Of a stretch of 64,000 nucleotides of DNA, positions 24,501 through 39,500 are shown one piece after another. The notes below the pieces were generated by a model, which was not told where the DNA came from, did not search any database, and worked only from the letters and a program-made list of their open reading frames with translations. The stretch is from NCBI GenBank assembly GCA_023055355.1, contig JALJCS010000010.1, positions 25,125,001 to 25,189,000 on the forward strand. Reading direction: 5' to 3'. This stretch comes from Agelaius tricolor (taxonomy: Eukaryota > Chordata > Aves > Passeriformes > Icteridae). Every line of letters begins with the position of its first letter. Within the stretch, counting starts at the first letter, position 1. The translations under genes were made by a program, and so were the position numbers.

Positions 24501-27500
24501 CGTCACACAAAAGGCCGATAAGATCTTTCAAAAAATCCCAAATGACTTGAAAACTGACAATTAGACAGCAGCAAGGGACCAGGGGAAAGATTCAGTTTGA
24601 GAAGCTAAACAGGAGAGTAATAAAATGTAATCTAAGGCAAGGTATCAGTATGATTAACGAAACATCAAACCCCCCCCCAAATGCAATGAGATGTGAACTG
24701 TTCCCTCCCAGAAATCTTTGAAATCCTATTAGCCTGTAATCAGCTGCAAATGAAAAAGCAAGTCCCTCACACACAGCTGAGAACACTCTATTAGTCTGTA
24801 CTGACTCCACAGTGATTTGTCCCAAAGCAAACCCCAGATTGCTTTGATGTCTGGTACCCATTGCTTTATATATATCTATACACAGACACATTTATATTTT
24901 AATTATGAGTTTCCAGTTTGCTCCGCTCCTACATTTCCTCTGCTAAAGATTTCACACACAGAGTTGTAAGGAACAAAACTTCTTTTTCATGCTTAGGAAG
25001 GTAGTTACAATGACTGTCTCTACTGTATTTTTCCTTCAGTTGCTTCAGCACACCCAAGGAAAGGCAAAGATGATTTTACCCCAGCCCCAGGCAACAGAAC
25101 ATCAAATATTTACCTAGAAAATGTCTTGAGATCCTCAGTCCAAGGACACAGAAGGGACACGTGCTGCTTTGCTCATTACTTTGGCTAAAGACCCCTGTCC
25201 TGCTGTTTTGGCAACCCACACCACCCTCACTCACCAAGGGGGGCTGCTGCCACATCCAGAGCTGCCTTTGCTGTACAGCAGCCCCTCAGCAAGGACAGCA
25301 CCCAGTTCAACACTGAGCACATCCTGGGGCATCTGCCACACTCTGAGGTGACAACTTGGCACCTCAGGAGGAAACAGGGCAGTTTCTAAAAGGTAGAAAA
25401 AGAGAAGCAGTGGACGGTGGGGGGGCGGGGGGGAAGGTCCTGCTTTTCTTCAGAGAGCCTTTTGGTCAGGCTTTCAGACCCTGACACCACATCCACTATT
25501 GTTCAGACCCTGACACCACATACACTATTGTTCCCAATTGCATGAAGCCATTTCACTGGGCACCCAGCGAGTTGAGAGAGGTCATTGTAATTCATAACGG
25601 GGAAGGCTGTTGTGAGCATCACCCTATTATGATACACATTTTCTCTGAATTTAATTTATAGGAAAACATGTGCTGCATAAATTCAGGAAATAATCTCCAT
25701 ATGTTCTGTGATGCAGCCCTCAGCCACTCTGCAGGCTGAAGCATAGCCCAGCTAGGCACTGACCACTCTGCTGGCACTGCCATAATGTATGTCATGGAGC
25801 TAATGGGCTGCTCTTGGCTGGGAGCAGCCGGCTCTGGATCCCTCACAGAGCTCTCACTGAATCACAGCCTGCACTCCCCTGCCACTGCCGTGACCCCCAG
25901 CTGACGGCCATCAGCAACCGAGCTGCACGGCTGCCAGGGGCCTGGGGATGGGCACTGGGAAATGCTGGCATGGCAGGCCCTGCTGATGGGCACTGGGAAA
26001 TGCTGGCATGGCAGACCCTGGTGGTGGGCACTGGGAAATGCTGGCATGGCAGACCCTGGTGATGGGCACTGGGAAATGCTGGCATGGCAGGCCATGGTGA
26101 TGGGCACTGGGAAATGCTGGCATGGCAGGCCCTGCTGATGGGCACTGGGAAATGCTGGCATGGCAGACCCTGGTGGTGGGCACTGGGAAATGCTGGCATG
26201 GCAGACCCTGGTGATGGGCACTGGGAAATGCTGGCATGGCAGGCCATGGTGATGGGCACTGGGAAATGCTGGCATGGCAGGCCATGGTGATGGGCACTGG
26301 GAAATACTGGCATGGCACCTGTTGGCTGGGAGCTGCAGCCAGCCCTGTGTGCTGCATCTGGGGTGTAATGAGTTCCTGTACCCAGCCCGGGCTCTGCTGG
26401 GCTGTCAGAACACACACTCTGTAATTTAACAACCATCACAGCCTGGGACTTCTCATCTCATGGCAGGCCTTTAAAACCATTTGAAATCTAAAAACAAAAT
26501 AGCTATGCTGTCTGCCTCCCTTCAGGACTCAGAGCACACTCATCTGCCTCAGCTCTGGTGAGAAACCTGTTATATCAGCTGACAGCGATACACTTAGGGG
26601 TGAGGAGAAATTTATCTACTTAGGCAAAATTTTGCCCATTTTTCCCCCTTTTTAGGCAGGAAAAGCATTACAATGTATGTAACGCAAGAAAATGACATTT
26701 CTGGCAAATACTTCCAGTGAACACTTCAAAAGCCATCCTAATTTATATCCTTACAGTATCTTTGGAATATATATACATCCCTGTTTATGTCATTAAAAGG
26801 TAAAACCACATCAGGAAACACATACCAAAAGACAAATATATGCAAGCACACATGCATACCCAAATCAAAATGTTTCAGAAGTACACTGTCATTCTTAGTA
26901 GATCAGGCACCATGGTGTGGAAAATGCAAAGATATCACAGCATTTCCCTGTGCTCATAACACAAAATAAATTGAAATGTTTACATGTAAATACCATTTTG
27001 TATTATGATACTGCTGAAAAATCTCACAGAGGCCACAGTCTTGCAGGGCAGTATGTAAATACTGTGAAATAAGATACAAAGGAGTTTACATACAACAATG
27101 AAATTCTGATGTTTCAAAGGCAATGGGACTTCTGCCACTGGCTCAGTTGCCCGGGTTTTATATTGTACATAAAGGGAACATTTTACTTAAGCCTCCTCAG
27201 TAGCAGGCTGGGAATGACTCAAGGAACTAATGAGACACTATTCTGTTGTCTCCCACCACAATTCCCAGGGGTAGAGGGAACCCATTATCCCAGAAGACTA
27301 CCTGAGCATAGCAGGTTAACACTGACTCTCTTACTGCTAATGACATAGTTAATGAAATCCTACTAAGTGAGATGCTTGTGAAAGTAAGATGATGATGATG
27401 ATGATGACACCACATGGCCCATGCCCTGTTTCCCTCTGGCCATCTAGTAATCTCACATTCAGTTAGGACTTGGAACCTCCTGACAGTTATCTAAGAGGTT

Positions 27501-30500
27501 GGATTTATTTTGATAGGGCATTACTATCAATAGTGATTCATTTTAATTCATTGCCTCACAATAAATGCCTTGTGTGAGGCATAAAGGCATACACTGAAAA
27601 GTTCAATTGAAAAACAATTCCATTTGTGTCTCCTATTCAAGGTGTTTTTTTTCTCCAGTTCCTCATTCTCACTTACTAAGGTCATTTGCATGAAAATAAG
27701 ATTTTGCTCCTAAGAGCTCACCTGCTGCCAGCTGTTTGGGAGCTGTAAGCCTCCCTGCTGTTGGCTGTTGCAATCATTTCTACAGCAGTGATCTGGGATA
27801 ACACAAAGGATTAAGACTCTGCAACAGGGACACTATCACTAAAGTCAATGGAAACTCTTACCTAAGACTCAAAAGAGTTTTCATATGGTCTTTGACAGCC
27901 AGTGTGCTGAGCCTTCACTAATGGTATGTGCTGTAAAAGGGCTTCTGCTTCCAGTATGCTAATGCTGCCCAAGATCCATTTTTTCGTAATGTCCTGAATG
28001 ACATCTTCTTTCAGAATCTTCATTAAAGCTTAAACATCTGTATTTAAAAAGTTTTTCATTCCCACTTTAATTTGCTCTGGGTCTAGACAACCTCATCTTT
28101 TGGTCATTTTTCCCTGAAAGTTAAAACTTTAGACTGAAAATGAATCATCAAATCAATGGAACCAGACCCAAGAGGTTAGGCTTTGACAGACCAAAGGAAA
28201 GAAAGAATTACTATAGCCTCTTCCCATTCTTACTACCAGACAGAAGACACATAAAAATGCCATTTTGTACCAAGAGCCACAAAACTCATTCAAAATATTT
28301 ACAACAAAGACCTCTGCTCCTTTCATCTGCCAGGTTGTGCTTACTCTCCCAGTTTTCATTTCCTCTCTTTCATTTAACTTTTTATCACTCCTTTTTTATG
28401 ACTAAAAGCAAATAGGAATGGAATGGCAGGACATGATGATGTGCAGAGGCAAGGCTCTAGACTCAAAGGCTGAGAAGTTCCTTCCCAAACTGTGTTTGCT
28501 CACAAAACCATCACTGCACCAGGAGACAGTTCTGCATTTTCACTCTTGATCTTGGAACCTGCAGTGAAGGTCCTGTTTGTCAGGGAGACACAAGAACTGT
28601 CTCTGTACCTGGTTCTTTAGACCCCATGGGCATCACCAGGCAGTCCATCAGAGGCACATCCACTGGTGCAGTGCAAACATTTATAACCCTGATCCTGCAA
28701 GGCACTGAGCAAGCTTCATCCTTGCTCAGCATCTCAGGAGCATGGGCAGTACAGGAGTGCCCCTTGCTCTTTTGGGGAATAAGATCTCAGAGTTCCAATT
28801 CCACGCTGGTTTGTTGCACTCTTAGAATGGTTACCTGTGAGGGAACAGCCCTTTGCAAGCAATAAAGGGGTTTCAGCTGAGTTAGTTGTACGCATGAGGC
28901 TGTGTTTGGCTGTTTCCTGACAAGGGTAGCTTACTGTCCCATTGCTAGCAACCTGCAGAGGGGATGAACTAAACAAATAACCATATTAGCTTCCAGCCAA
29001 CCAAATCATAATTACTGACAACCTCAATAGCCCATGCAAGGAAGAGTGGACCTCTGTCTTCCCCAAAGCCAGATGGCATGAAAAGAGAAGAACGAGAATC
29101 AAAAGGATGATTGTGGTTTAAGAAAATAAGATTGTAAAGGGAAAAAAAAGCACCAGACATTCTAACAATACGCCTAATTTTGATACCTTTAAAAATTCAA
29201 ACTGCAGAAATGAGTTAGTGATCTGTACGAATTCATTATCTTTCCCCATAAGAAGAGAAGCCAAGTGGAACTGAGCTGCTTTAGTCAGATGCTGGTCAAG
29301 TAGCAGCTTCATTTTTCAGTTGGTGAATATAACATATTCCATGCCAGATGTTACTGCCCTTTCCTCAAGACCAGTAGCCACATACTACATAAGGAATTCA
29401 CAGGGCTATTTGTGGAGCAGAGCCCTGCTTGGGAAGAGCATACTGCAGCTCACAGGTACCACCACTGTGAGGGGTGCAGTTGATGTTAATCTGGACAGAC
29501 AAGGTTTGGTATTTTGGCATGCGATATTGGATGCAGAGGCAGAGAAGCTGAAATGGGTATGTGTCATTTATCACCCACACATGCTTAGTATCAGTGATTG
29601 CTCCTCTGCACATGATTTGTTTTGAATGAATAAATTAAAGCCATGGTGTAAAGCAACCTCCAAAACTGAAGTCCATTTATGAGTCAAACACATGTTACTT
29701 ATTAAAAAAAAGCAGTGCACAGACAGAGGATTTTCAGGCAGTTTCATCTCATTTTCTTTTCCACATCAGGGAAACTCTTGCTAGAGTTCACCTTCTGGCC
29801 TACCATTTTCAATATCACTTTAATCGATTGAGGTTTATAGATTATGGCCCTGCACAAGCTACACAACTATTCCATTTCTTACTTTCTGACATCCCATTCC
29901 ATCATCTTCTAGCAACAGTGACTTGTTTATTGGATAGGAATTTATTTTTATTTTTAAAGCTGTGAAATAAAACAACATTCCATTTATTCAAACATGAAGA
30001 TTAATGCCATCTCTGATTAAATCTGGATTTATGTTTACATTAGTAAAACAGATCAGTAAAAAAAAAAAAAAGAGTGTTCCTTCATGAACACTTTTAGAAA
30101 CTCTTGTCACTGTGCCAAACAAAACTGACCTCTAATAAAAACAAAAGTACAGAGGGTCTCTGACTACCAGTGACAGGATCATTCATCCACAAGAAAACTC
30201 AGATACTATTGAAGTCCTAATGAAAGGAATAGCCAGAAGGAATTCCTGAATGCAGGGCATGCTTGTCGGGGTTGCAGAGTACCACCATTTCCAAGCCTCA
30301 GCAGGCTTTTGAGCCTTAAGAAAACATGCTCCCCAGGGCTGCCATATGGGAAGAGGCAGAGGGGACCAGGCATCCTTTTGGAAAGGCAGCTTGGGCAGAT
30401 CAGTGCACTCAAGTGTTACTCGCTGTCTCTGCCCTGTGTCAGTCAGTGTCTGGAGGCAGCTGTCACATCAAGACGTGCTCTGCTCCTGTGCTTCTGCTCT

Positions 30501-33500
30501 GTGGCTGCAGATCTGAGATCTCTGTGAGCAAACTGCTGGAGTTTGGTGGTGTGGGTGGAGACGGGCAAAGGGTGGCTTAGGCAAGAGCAAATCCACTGCA
30601 TGAGAGGCAGACAGGTGCTTTATGTAGCCTCTGCACGACGCTGATGGTTTAAGAAGACAAGTTACACTAAAATGGGAACATAGGATGGGAAAGAAAAATG
30701 CAAAGACAGAAAACTTAGAAAGCAGTGTGAACGATGATAAAGAAACCTGAAAATAGCCTACAGTTGTCACCTAGTCTGCACAAAATAATCCATATTCAAG
30801 CAGCTCCTTTGTGAAAGTAGGATTTTGTTAAGATCTGGGTAATTATTTTCTGCTCAACAAGATGCAGATTAAACTGGATAGAGCCTTTGTAGATTAATGT
30901 ATCTTGGAAAAGTCAAATAAATATTAGACCATCCATTACAGCCTGAGGATCAAACACATCTGCCTTCTAATGCAGGGATATTTAAACACTGTATAAGGGG
31001 CAAAATGGTTCTGCTACATATTCTCCAGTGCTTCTTCCCATGTAATTATAATAACACCATCAAACAATGTTCATTCCTCTTTTTAACAAGAGAACATCAC
31101 TTAAGTAAACGGATATTCTTGAAATCCAGCTTTACCTCTTGCAGACTGGAGTGTTCCAATAGTTCTACAATACTTGCTATTTTGATAGAAGATATCAGAC
31201 TGTACAATATTACATTTTTTGATAACCCATACATATTTTATGTATTTATATGTACTTCAGTTTTAAACTGAAGCCAGCAAAACCAAATTTGCTCTGACTC
31301 CAGATACTTCCTCTTCCCCAAACAGGTAAAACAGCACATCTCCTGATAAAAAGTTAATGATGCATCTGTAGCAGTACATTAACTCAGTATTAATATTGGA
31401 CTCATTTGTGTTTTGCCCTGCAAATTCTGCCTGAAGCTTGATACAAGAAGAAAACCAGCCACAGCAGCAGTAAGACTGCAGATCTTTCATCAGGAGCCAC
31501 GTTACTGAATCTGACCATTGCCTAGAATACAAATCTTATGACAAAATAGTAGCAAATGGCAAGAATTGACAGATGCAATGGATATCTGCCCTAGGGCTTG
31601 CTGGTAGCTTTAGTTATTAATCTTGTTTGTATAACAATAGCATTGATGTCATCCTAACATAACATATTCCAAGAAAACGACATGCTTTCCTGTCAGTTGC
31701 CACTGTGTTGAAAGTAATTTCACACAGCCCACCTAGCAGGCATCAGATGGTAATGACTTTTAGACAGCATTGATCTGAGCTGGCCTACAGCCAACCTCCT
31801 AGAGGTAAAAGGATCCATACACTAAACTGTTCCTAAGTCCTGTTGGCAGGATGCTTTAAAAATAGGGAGCAAACAAAAGCCCTGGCATGTTCAACCTGTA
31901 TCCTCCCTCCTGGCAAACCCGAAACGACTTGGCAACCCAATCATAGGAAGGAGACAAAAGGAAGTGAGTCCTGAAATCAGCTGATTTTGTTTGGCTTCTT
32001 CTGAAATGACCTTTGTCTGTTTCAGCAATTGTATTACTCTGGACTCCAGCTACTGCTAAATTCCGCTTCTGTTCACTCAGGGTCATTTCCAGACTTCAGA
32101 ACTAAAAGTGGGAGCCTAAAAGTGCACAGGCTGCTTAAAATTAATATAATACATGTAATTGGTTTGAGCATTTAGTAAAAATGAGAAAAACTGTAATAAT
32201 TCATCTGGTTGGGAGCAGATGAATTAGCCCCTTCCTATTTTGTATCCTGTCTCTTTTTCAGCAGCACATACACCAGAAATCTGAGCACAGGCTTATTCCT
32301 CAAACTCAGCCTCTTGCTGCTTTCCCTGCTGGCCCTGCACTGCATTTCTCTCCTCACTATAATTTGTGATTCCTTCATACTTAAATGCCATCTACAAAGT
32401 ATGCTATTTTCTTTCTTCCATGCCATTAAAGATAATGTCAAATAAGATGAAACTGAAAACCAATCTCTCTGGCATCTTACAGGAAACATGCCCCAGCTCA
32501 CTACCTCACTGCTTATCCTTGTCTGCTTTTTATTTCCAATTTCAGACACATTCCTTTCCCAGACCATTCAAGTGAAGCTCTTTGACTGCTATTCTGAAAG
32601 CCACATTCCTTAGACCTTACCATCCCTTCAAACCTTAGACGTCCATATCCTGCAAATAGTATGGATGCACTTAACTTTACATATATAAACAGCTACATTA
32701 AAGAAAATGGGAGTAATTGCCTGCTACAGCAGATGCAAATGTGTTGTCAGGATAGAGAAAATGGTATAATTTTGTACTTCTATTTAAAGAACACAGATCC
32801 ATTTCATCTACAAACTTCATTCTTTCCAAGAGCTTTAGTGATCATGGTTCTGTTTGATGTCTTCATTCTCTGTCAGTGGGAGTCTCGCTATTTTCTTAAA
32901 TGCAACCAGAATGTCAAACCAGATGTTTAGTGATTTATTCTGATGTATTATTGGATACTGTGGATGACAAAACATTGGGCTGAGCACTCTCCTTTCTGCC
33001 TATGAAGTCTTCCAAAGCTTTTCAGCATTATTGGTGATACAATAATTAGCTAATTCCCTTAATTGTGGAGAGGCCATATCAGCCAGAACAGATGGAAATT
33101 AATGATTAAGCTTTATCACAACATTTTTGTAGTCTGTTACCTTTCCTTTTGCCTCTATTTTTAAACGGATACTCAATGTGCTGAATATTTTTTTAAACTC
33201 TCAGGCAGAAGATCTTCAAAACAAAATCTGGGCCAGATTTTCAACAGCCTCAGCTAAGAAAAAGTGTTGGATTTTCAAGATCTTTGATGAACAATCTGGC
33301 CATCAGTGTCGCCTCAGCGATCTGCTGGATGCTGGGCTCCACTGAGCAAGTGTCCCTGTTGTTCCCTCCCCTACCTTTTTAAACATTTTTCTTTTTACCC
33401 AACAATAGTTTATTGCTTGTCTTTCAAGGAACTATCATCATTCTGACGAAGAAGTTAGAGGATTTCCAGGAAAATTTTTTTACCTCTTCCCAGACTATGT

Positions 33501-36500
33501 TATTTCTCCAAACTAAATTCCCCAATAGCTTTAGTCCTGAAATATGGTAATCCTGTAATTCAGGTTTTAGAATCCTACATTTAAGTGCTTCACTCCTTTG
33601 TTACAGAGGATTTTACCTCATATAAGGCTTAAAAAAAAAAAGAAGAATGTACCATTAAACTCCAAAGCAATCCTCCATGTGATATCTCAAAGCCCTCAAA
33701 GGTGGAGGTGGTACAGTGATTGTGCTTGGAGCTACAGTAACACTTTGGAGAGAGACAAAGAGGGCAGAAAACTCTCTGCTTCTTTAGTGTAGCTGCTGAC
33801 CCTTTTCTTCCAAAAACTCCCTGGAGCCATTTCAGGAGTTACTCACCTATATGTACTTAGTTTGTGTGATCACTGGCCTAGAGCTATTTAGAGGTGAGCT
33901 GTGCTTCTCTCACTGATATCAAGTCAGCAAATAAGAGTCCTCGTCAGCTGAGTCATTTCTGCCAGCTTTGCATTAAGTACCATGGCTGGAGGGGATGTTC
34001 AGAAGAATTTAGGCCAAATAAGAGGGCAAAAACTCACCATCACTCAAGAGCAAATTCCTACAATCCAGTCAAAAAGCAGGCGAGGGTTCAGGTAAGAGCA
34101 TGTCATAGCTGCATGCAAGAGGACCTGGCTCTGGAAGCAGGAGGATCCACACTGCATGAAGGTAACCTGAGGTGGCACTGCCACAACCTGGGAGATGCCC
34201 ACAGCATGGCAGGGAGAGCACAGGCAAGCCAAACTATCCCCAGAACTATGCTGTACGTCCAAAACTGCAACCTGCTTCATGATAACTGCAAGTTTTATGC
34301 AGAAAAAAATTATGGAAGGAGAAAGAGGAAGAAATGAACATCAAAATAAAGTGCATTAAAATAAACTGCTCAGGACAGGGAGAGGAGAAGGAGTGGGTAT
34401 TCAAGAGGCTGTCTGGTCTTATTTCCAAACATTTTCTTTTCCTCATTTAAATGTGTAATCAAAATCCTTGGCCCACCTCAGGGTTTCCATGTGCTCAGAG
34501 GCCCATGGTTCTGATGCTGCAAAGAGTCAACAGAAAGAGATCATAAACTATTCCTTGTAACAACCAGCTTCATTTTCCTATCTGTCTGATTGCAATTCTA
34601 AAAATGCATAACTGCACCTCAGCCTTTGAAAAAAATTACTAAACTATGCCTTACAGATACATCCCACCTGAAAATAATGCTGCAGATCTGAAGTCCTCAG
34701 CTCTGAAATTCAGATTTGGGATTTTGTTCAGGCGCATTCTAAAGATACAGTGGTGTCAGTATTGGTTGCAGTACTGGTTCTTCAAATATTCCTCACCAAA
34801 GCTTGGGGGCAACTTGAAGTAAAAAAATTGAAGCTCATTTGAAAATTGCAGGGAAGTTACAAAGATTTCAAAGCCATGCAAAATTCAGCAGCAAGCACAG
34901 CCAAACTACCACCCAGCAAAGCAACCTTCAAAACATTCTGCATATTCAAAGGGCTTGTAGGTTTTGCTCATGTTGGACATCTTCCTAAGAGTCTCCAGTG
35001 AGTGGGGAACGGCAGCACTCAGGAGAGCAGGAAAGACAAACACCAGAAACACACACGCACACCCTGCAGCCAAGTCCAGCCTGTAAATTTGGGCAGCTGA
35101 CATTACAGATGTCTTCCTGTGTCCCTGTTGCTAAGAGTGGCTGTTCTGAAAAGACAGACTGAGACAGGTCAGTGGGCACACACAAAACACTGCTCAGACA
35201 CCCACTACATCAAGACACGGGGCTGACTTACTGGTCACCATTTAAGAGATTAAATTGGTGCCGTGTCAATAAACAAACAGTAAAGGAGATGGCAGAAATT
35301 CTTATCCCTTTCCATCTTCCTGTTTGCTGTTTGCTGCTGTTTTTCCCTCTGCCCCAATTCTGAGCCTCAGTAGCAAGCCCCGAGGTTTTAAAGCTGCAGA
35401 GCAGCAAAGATCGCTGGTCGTGATCAATGCTAGGGTCAATTTTCTCTCGATACGATTGCCTGTTCCAGGGAGGAGGAGGAGGAGGAAGAGGAAGGCAGGT
35501 TGAAGGCAACAGCTCTGTATCAGCAATCATAAACCCACATCAGCCCCCAGGGTCTAAAAGGCTGAAAAGTTTCCTGATAAGAGAAGGCAGAGCCTACAAC
35601 AAACAACGCGGTATTCCTGCCTGGGAGGCACAAATTCTCTCCATCACCTCCAAGCTTCCCGAGCCGCCCCACCACAACAATTACATTATAAAAGCTGCTG
35701 AAACCAGAGCTTTTCAAGGAGGCCAGTCACGAAGTCACAGCACAACAAAAAAGTAAGCAGGGAGTATTGTAGGGGCGGGAGCCCTTCTACCCATAGTGGC
35801 TGAATATTGGCGGGTATTAAATATAGACACAACAATAAGCAATAAATCACAGCCCAGGAGAAGTGCCAGGTGGAATGCACTGGAGGAAATTAAAATATCC
35901 TTCTTGATATTGTTCAGGATTGAAAGAAATACAAAGGAGGTCAAATTGACTTATCACCTACATAGCCAGGATGCTAAGGGGGGGAAGGGTTCCAACACCT
36001 GCAGCTGAAAAATTTGCACTTGAAAATTTCCTAGATAAAAAAAAATAAAAAAGGGAAACTCTAAGTCTAAAATGTAACAATAATATCATAAACATTCTCT
36101 CAAACAAATAAATAAATGATGGAATTTCTTGGCTTTCCTGCATTTTTTTTTCTTTCCTTTTTCCAAATGCACAAGACTCACTCACAAGGATGGTTTGCAA
36201 GGTACACAAGAACACTAAATTGTCAGCACTCAAATTCAGCAAATTCTGGCCTCCCACATCACACCCCACCATGCCATCAGGACCTATCTAATGTACCTTG
36301 CTATTGCCCAGATGATGATTTCTAGCATGAAACTAGTCAATGGAGGCAAAATTTGAATCTCCCAACCCTGAAGAACTGGGCCGTTTTCTCATTTCACTCA
36401 AAATTGCCTCCAGGAAGTTTGTTTTAGAAAAAAACCAGCAGTGGTACACAAACTTCCCAGTAATTTCAGCCAGGCTTCAGTGCCATACAGTGCATAAAAC

Positions 36501-39500
36501 TGAGGCTGCTTTTGGTCACCAGCAGGCAAGGGAACCTCTGTGAGGACAGGTTTTTCTTTTGCTGGGATAAGCTTATACAAGGCTGCTCTGCAGCCTCCAG
36601 GACCTAAATATGGTGGTCCTGTGAGATAACCCACCTGTCTGCTCTCCAGTCACTTCTTTTTTCTAGCTTGCCCCATTTTAAGGCAATTCAGCAAACATCC
36701 AACATTTGAATTTTAATGGAAGTGTCATACAAAGTACTTGGGCAGGCTGAAAATAGGACAGCATCTATAAATTACTGGAAAGCTGAACTCAAGATTAGGA
36801 AGGGGAAAGGAAAGGAAGAACTCATTTCTCTTGAAACTGGATCATATATATGTATACACACATAAATATTCTCAGACTGAGACTACAGGACAGCCTGAAA
36901 AGGACAGCTGTTATGTTCTACCTTTTAAAATCTCTGCTTTTAAGGGCTAAGGAAAGGATGGCATTTTCCAGCTGTGGTTTTCTCTTACTAAACACTTTTG
37001 TGTCCGTCTGTTTTAGACATGCATGGATTTAGACAAGCTGATAGATAAACTCTACTTGTTGAAAATAAAGTTAAGGTGACATTTTCTATATCAGTTTTTT
37101 TGGCAGGAGAACAGGGACATCTTGCAGTAGGCCATGGAAGAAGGAATCTGTTTAAATGTTGCTAACAAAATCCTTCCTCTTGTCTAGCACAGAGGACATC
37201 AGTTTCACACAAAACTCTCACAGAGAGAAGCAAGGCAAAAGTATGAGAGGAGAAGGAAAAGTATTTTAAAGAGATGTAAACAAGTAAATGCCCACAGCAC
37301 CCAGTGAGACTATTTCAGCATCTGTCTCAAACAGCTGCTATCACATTTTCACCTGCTTAAATGGAGAGGCACCATTTGGATGCAAAAACCTTCTATAGTC
37401 CTGTGTAGAAGATTGCTCTGGAGCCAAGGCAGACAATTAGAAAAAGTCATTTTTCCTACTCCCTTTATAAGGTAGAATCAAGGCACAGAATCTATCCAGG
37501 TGTAAGAGGTGTCACACATAGTTGAGATGAACTATTGATTTCCAAAAGCAATAACAAGTTGCCACAGAGCCCAGCCCTGCCTAATCCTATGTTTGAGAGG
37601 TGATCACTCCGATAAGCAAGGAAAGGCTGGCTGCAACCCAAATTCAAAAACCCTCAGCCATACTGCCAATAAGAACCACCAGGAAAACACATGGACTTAA
37701 TAAAAGCAACACTATAATATGATGTTGAAAAAACCCCACAAAAGCAGAAGTAAATATTGTAAACCCTTACTTGGTAAACATATGATTAATTTCTGAAGAG
37801 GACTAATTAACATTTACCAAAAAAAAAAAAAAAAAGCTTATATTGCTTATCCTCATTGCTCCTGTTATGCATGTATCTGTCAGGAGATGCACTCCAGCAG
37901 GGATATATTAGAGCTGTAAATTTACTTACCCTTCTGTTCTGTACATGGAGCATCTCTCCAAAGGAATTTTTAGCACTCCATTATTTAGACCCACAAAGAG
38001 CGACCTGTCGCTGTGTAGGATTTGGAGACTCTTGATTGCTTCCTGTTGTCCATCAGGGAGGATCTGCATTTCCTCTAAATAACAACTCCTCAGACTCCTG
38101 TTGGTGGTAGAAAGGGCCTTCAGGATGGTGCCATACTCTAATAGAACAAGAAACAAGGCACAAGTAAATCTTAGAGGCAGTGGCTTCATTGCATACCTGC
38201 CTAAAGAGGGAAATATTAGTGTCACCTTTACAGAGCTGGTTTAATGTAGTTCTGGGTCACCTGCTGCCCATGGTAGAGAGCTCCAGCTATATCATTACAA
38301 TCCTCAGCAGAAACCACCTGAGAATGCACTTAAATGGGAATTCAGAAGGATGGGAACCATCTGGACAGTGAGCACCTGGCAGTTTTTCCCAGTTGGAGCA
38401 CTGAGGCAGGGGAGTCTGGTCCCGTTACCAGAGAGTTACAGAGCAAGGTGACCCAGAATGGCAAGAATCATTTCTGGTGCCTTTAGTCTGTATTTCTAGT
38501 GGTTTATGGAGCAGATTAGTGTGATTTGATGTCATGACAAATGACAACAGATGCAGCAGCCCTGCTGGAAAGCTCTGAGGCCTCCATAATGACTGCATGG
38601 GTCACAGACCTAATTGATCCTCTCCCTGGAAGAAGCCAGCTTGACAAGGGGATGTTATGGCATGAGGAGCGCATACACAGAAACATACATGTTTGTGCTC
38701 ACAGTGCTCTTAGATAAACAATTTAAAGATCTGCTAAGCTGTGGGAGATTAATGCACACCACTTTTCACTGATACTCCCAAGAGGACTGTCAGCCGGATG
38801 GTTCATGAAACTTAATCTTTCTGTTCCAGTAACTTCTGCACTGGTGCCAAAGCTCAGCAATTTATAATGTTGGGGTTGGCCACCATGTGAAGTTTCCCTT
38901 TCACTTACATGTGGAACAAGACAAAAGTTTGGGCTCAGTTAGTCTCAGGACTGAGTTTGTGCTCAGGGCTGCCTCTACTGAAGCATTTCACAGGTTTAAA
39001 CATTTTCAGCAGATCTTACTCTTCAGCCACCACTAACCAGGGCCATAAAGCAAACAAGAGTAAGTAGTTAAGGTTATGGCATTGGACCTTTCTACACTAA
39101 TGATATGAGGCAGGAAGTATTCCAACTTTCTGTAAGGCTTTGTAGCTTGTACCCCTCACTTTAAATATCAAGATATCATATTGGCAGAATCATGTTGAAT
39201 TTCCATTTAAGTACAATCCTCTCATCATAATCAATGTTCAAGGAGTTCCCATACTGGGAGTGTTGCTAGAACATATAAATAATAAACCAAGACAATTACT
39301 TTTGAAATAAGTGGTGGTAAAAGTTAAAAAAAATTATAACACAGTCCTGAAGATCCATTCTCCTAAACATGAGAATAAGGCAATGACTCTGCATTCAGAT
39401 GTGGGATTAAATGAACACTTATGGAAACTATCCATCTTATTTTAAAGTCAAAGCTTCTGCTGCAGAGGATAACAACATTATACCCATTAAGCTGGCCATA

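Larger units (their letters stand above)
23633..37929 (-). other. SEMA5B intron 7-8 (14.3 kb, largest complete intron)
   Basis: Separates the sema domain from the PSI exon. It contains a minisatellite at 25947-26318, a G-quadruplex candidate at 25416-25437, a 29-bp tandem duplication at 25473-25530, a GAT microsatellite at 27388-27407, a GGA-rich tract at 35469-35490 and A runs at 30058-30071 and 37819-37835. Open frames such as 33894-34337 plus and 34906-35103 minus have no recognisable domain and were not called as genes. Confidence 0.75.

Noticed and set aside
25843..26439. Long ORFs on both strands (up to 198 codons) with repeated PSAHHQGLPCQHFPV-like units
   Set aside because: They are produced by the 38-bp minisatellite, which lacks stops in several frames. 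There is no splice or start context and no known domain.
33894..34337. A 147-codon ORF on the plus strand
   Set aside because: No domain and no neighbouring exons. The length is possible by chance in a 64-kb window.
34906..35103. A minus-strand ORF whose start resembles a signal peptide or membrane segment
   Set aside because: Only 65 codons, no homology recognised, no upstream or downstream exon, and it lies inside a SEMA5B intron.
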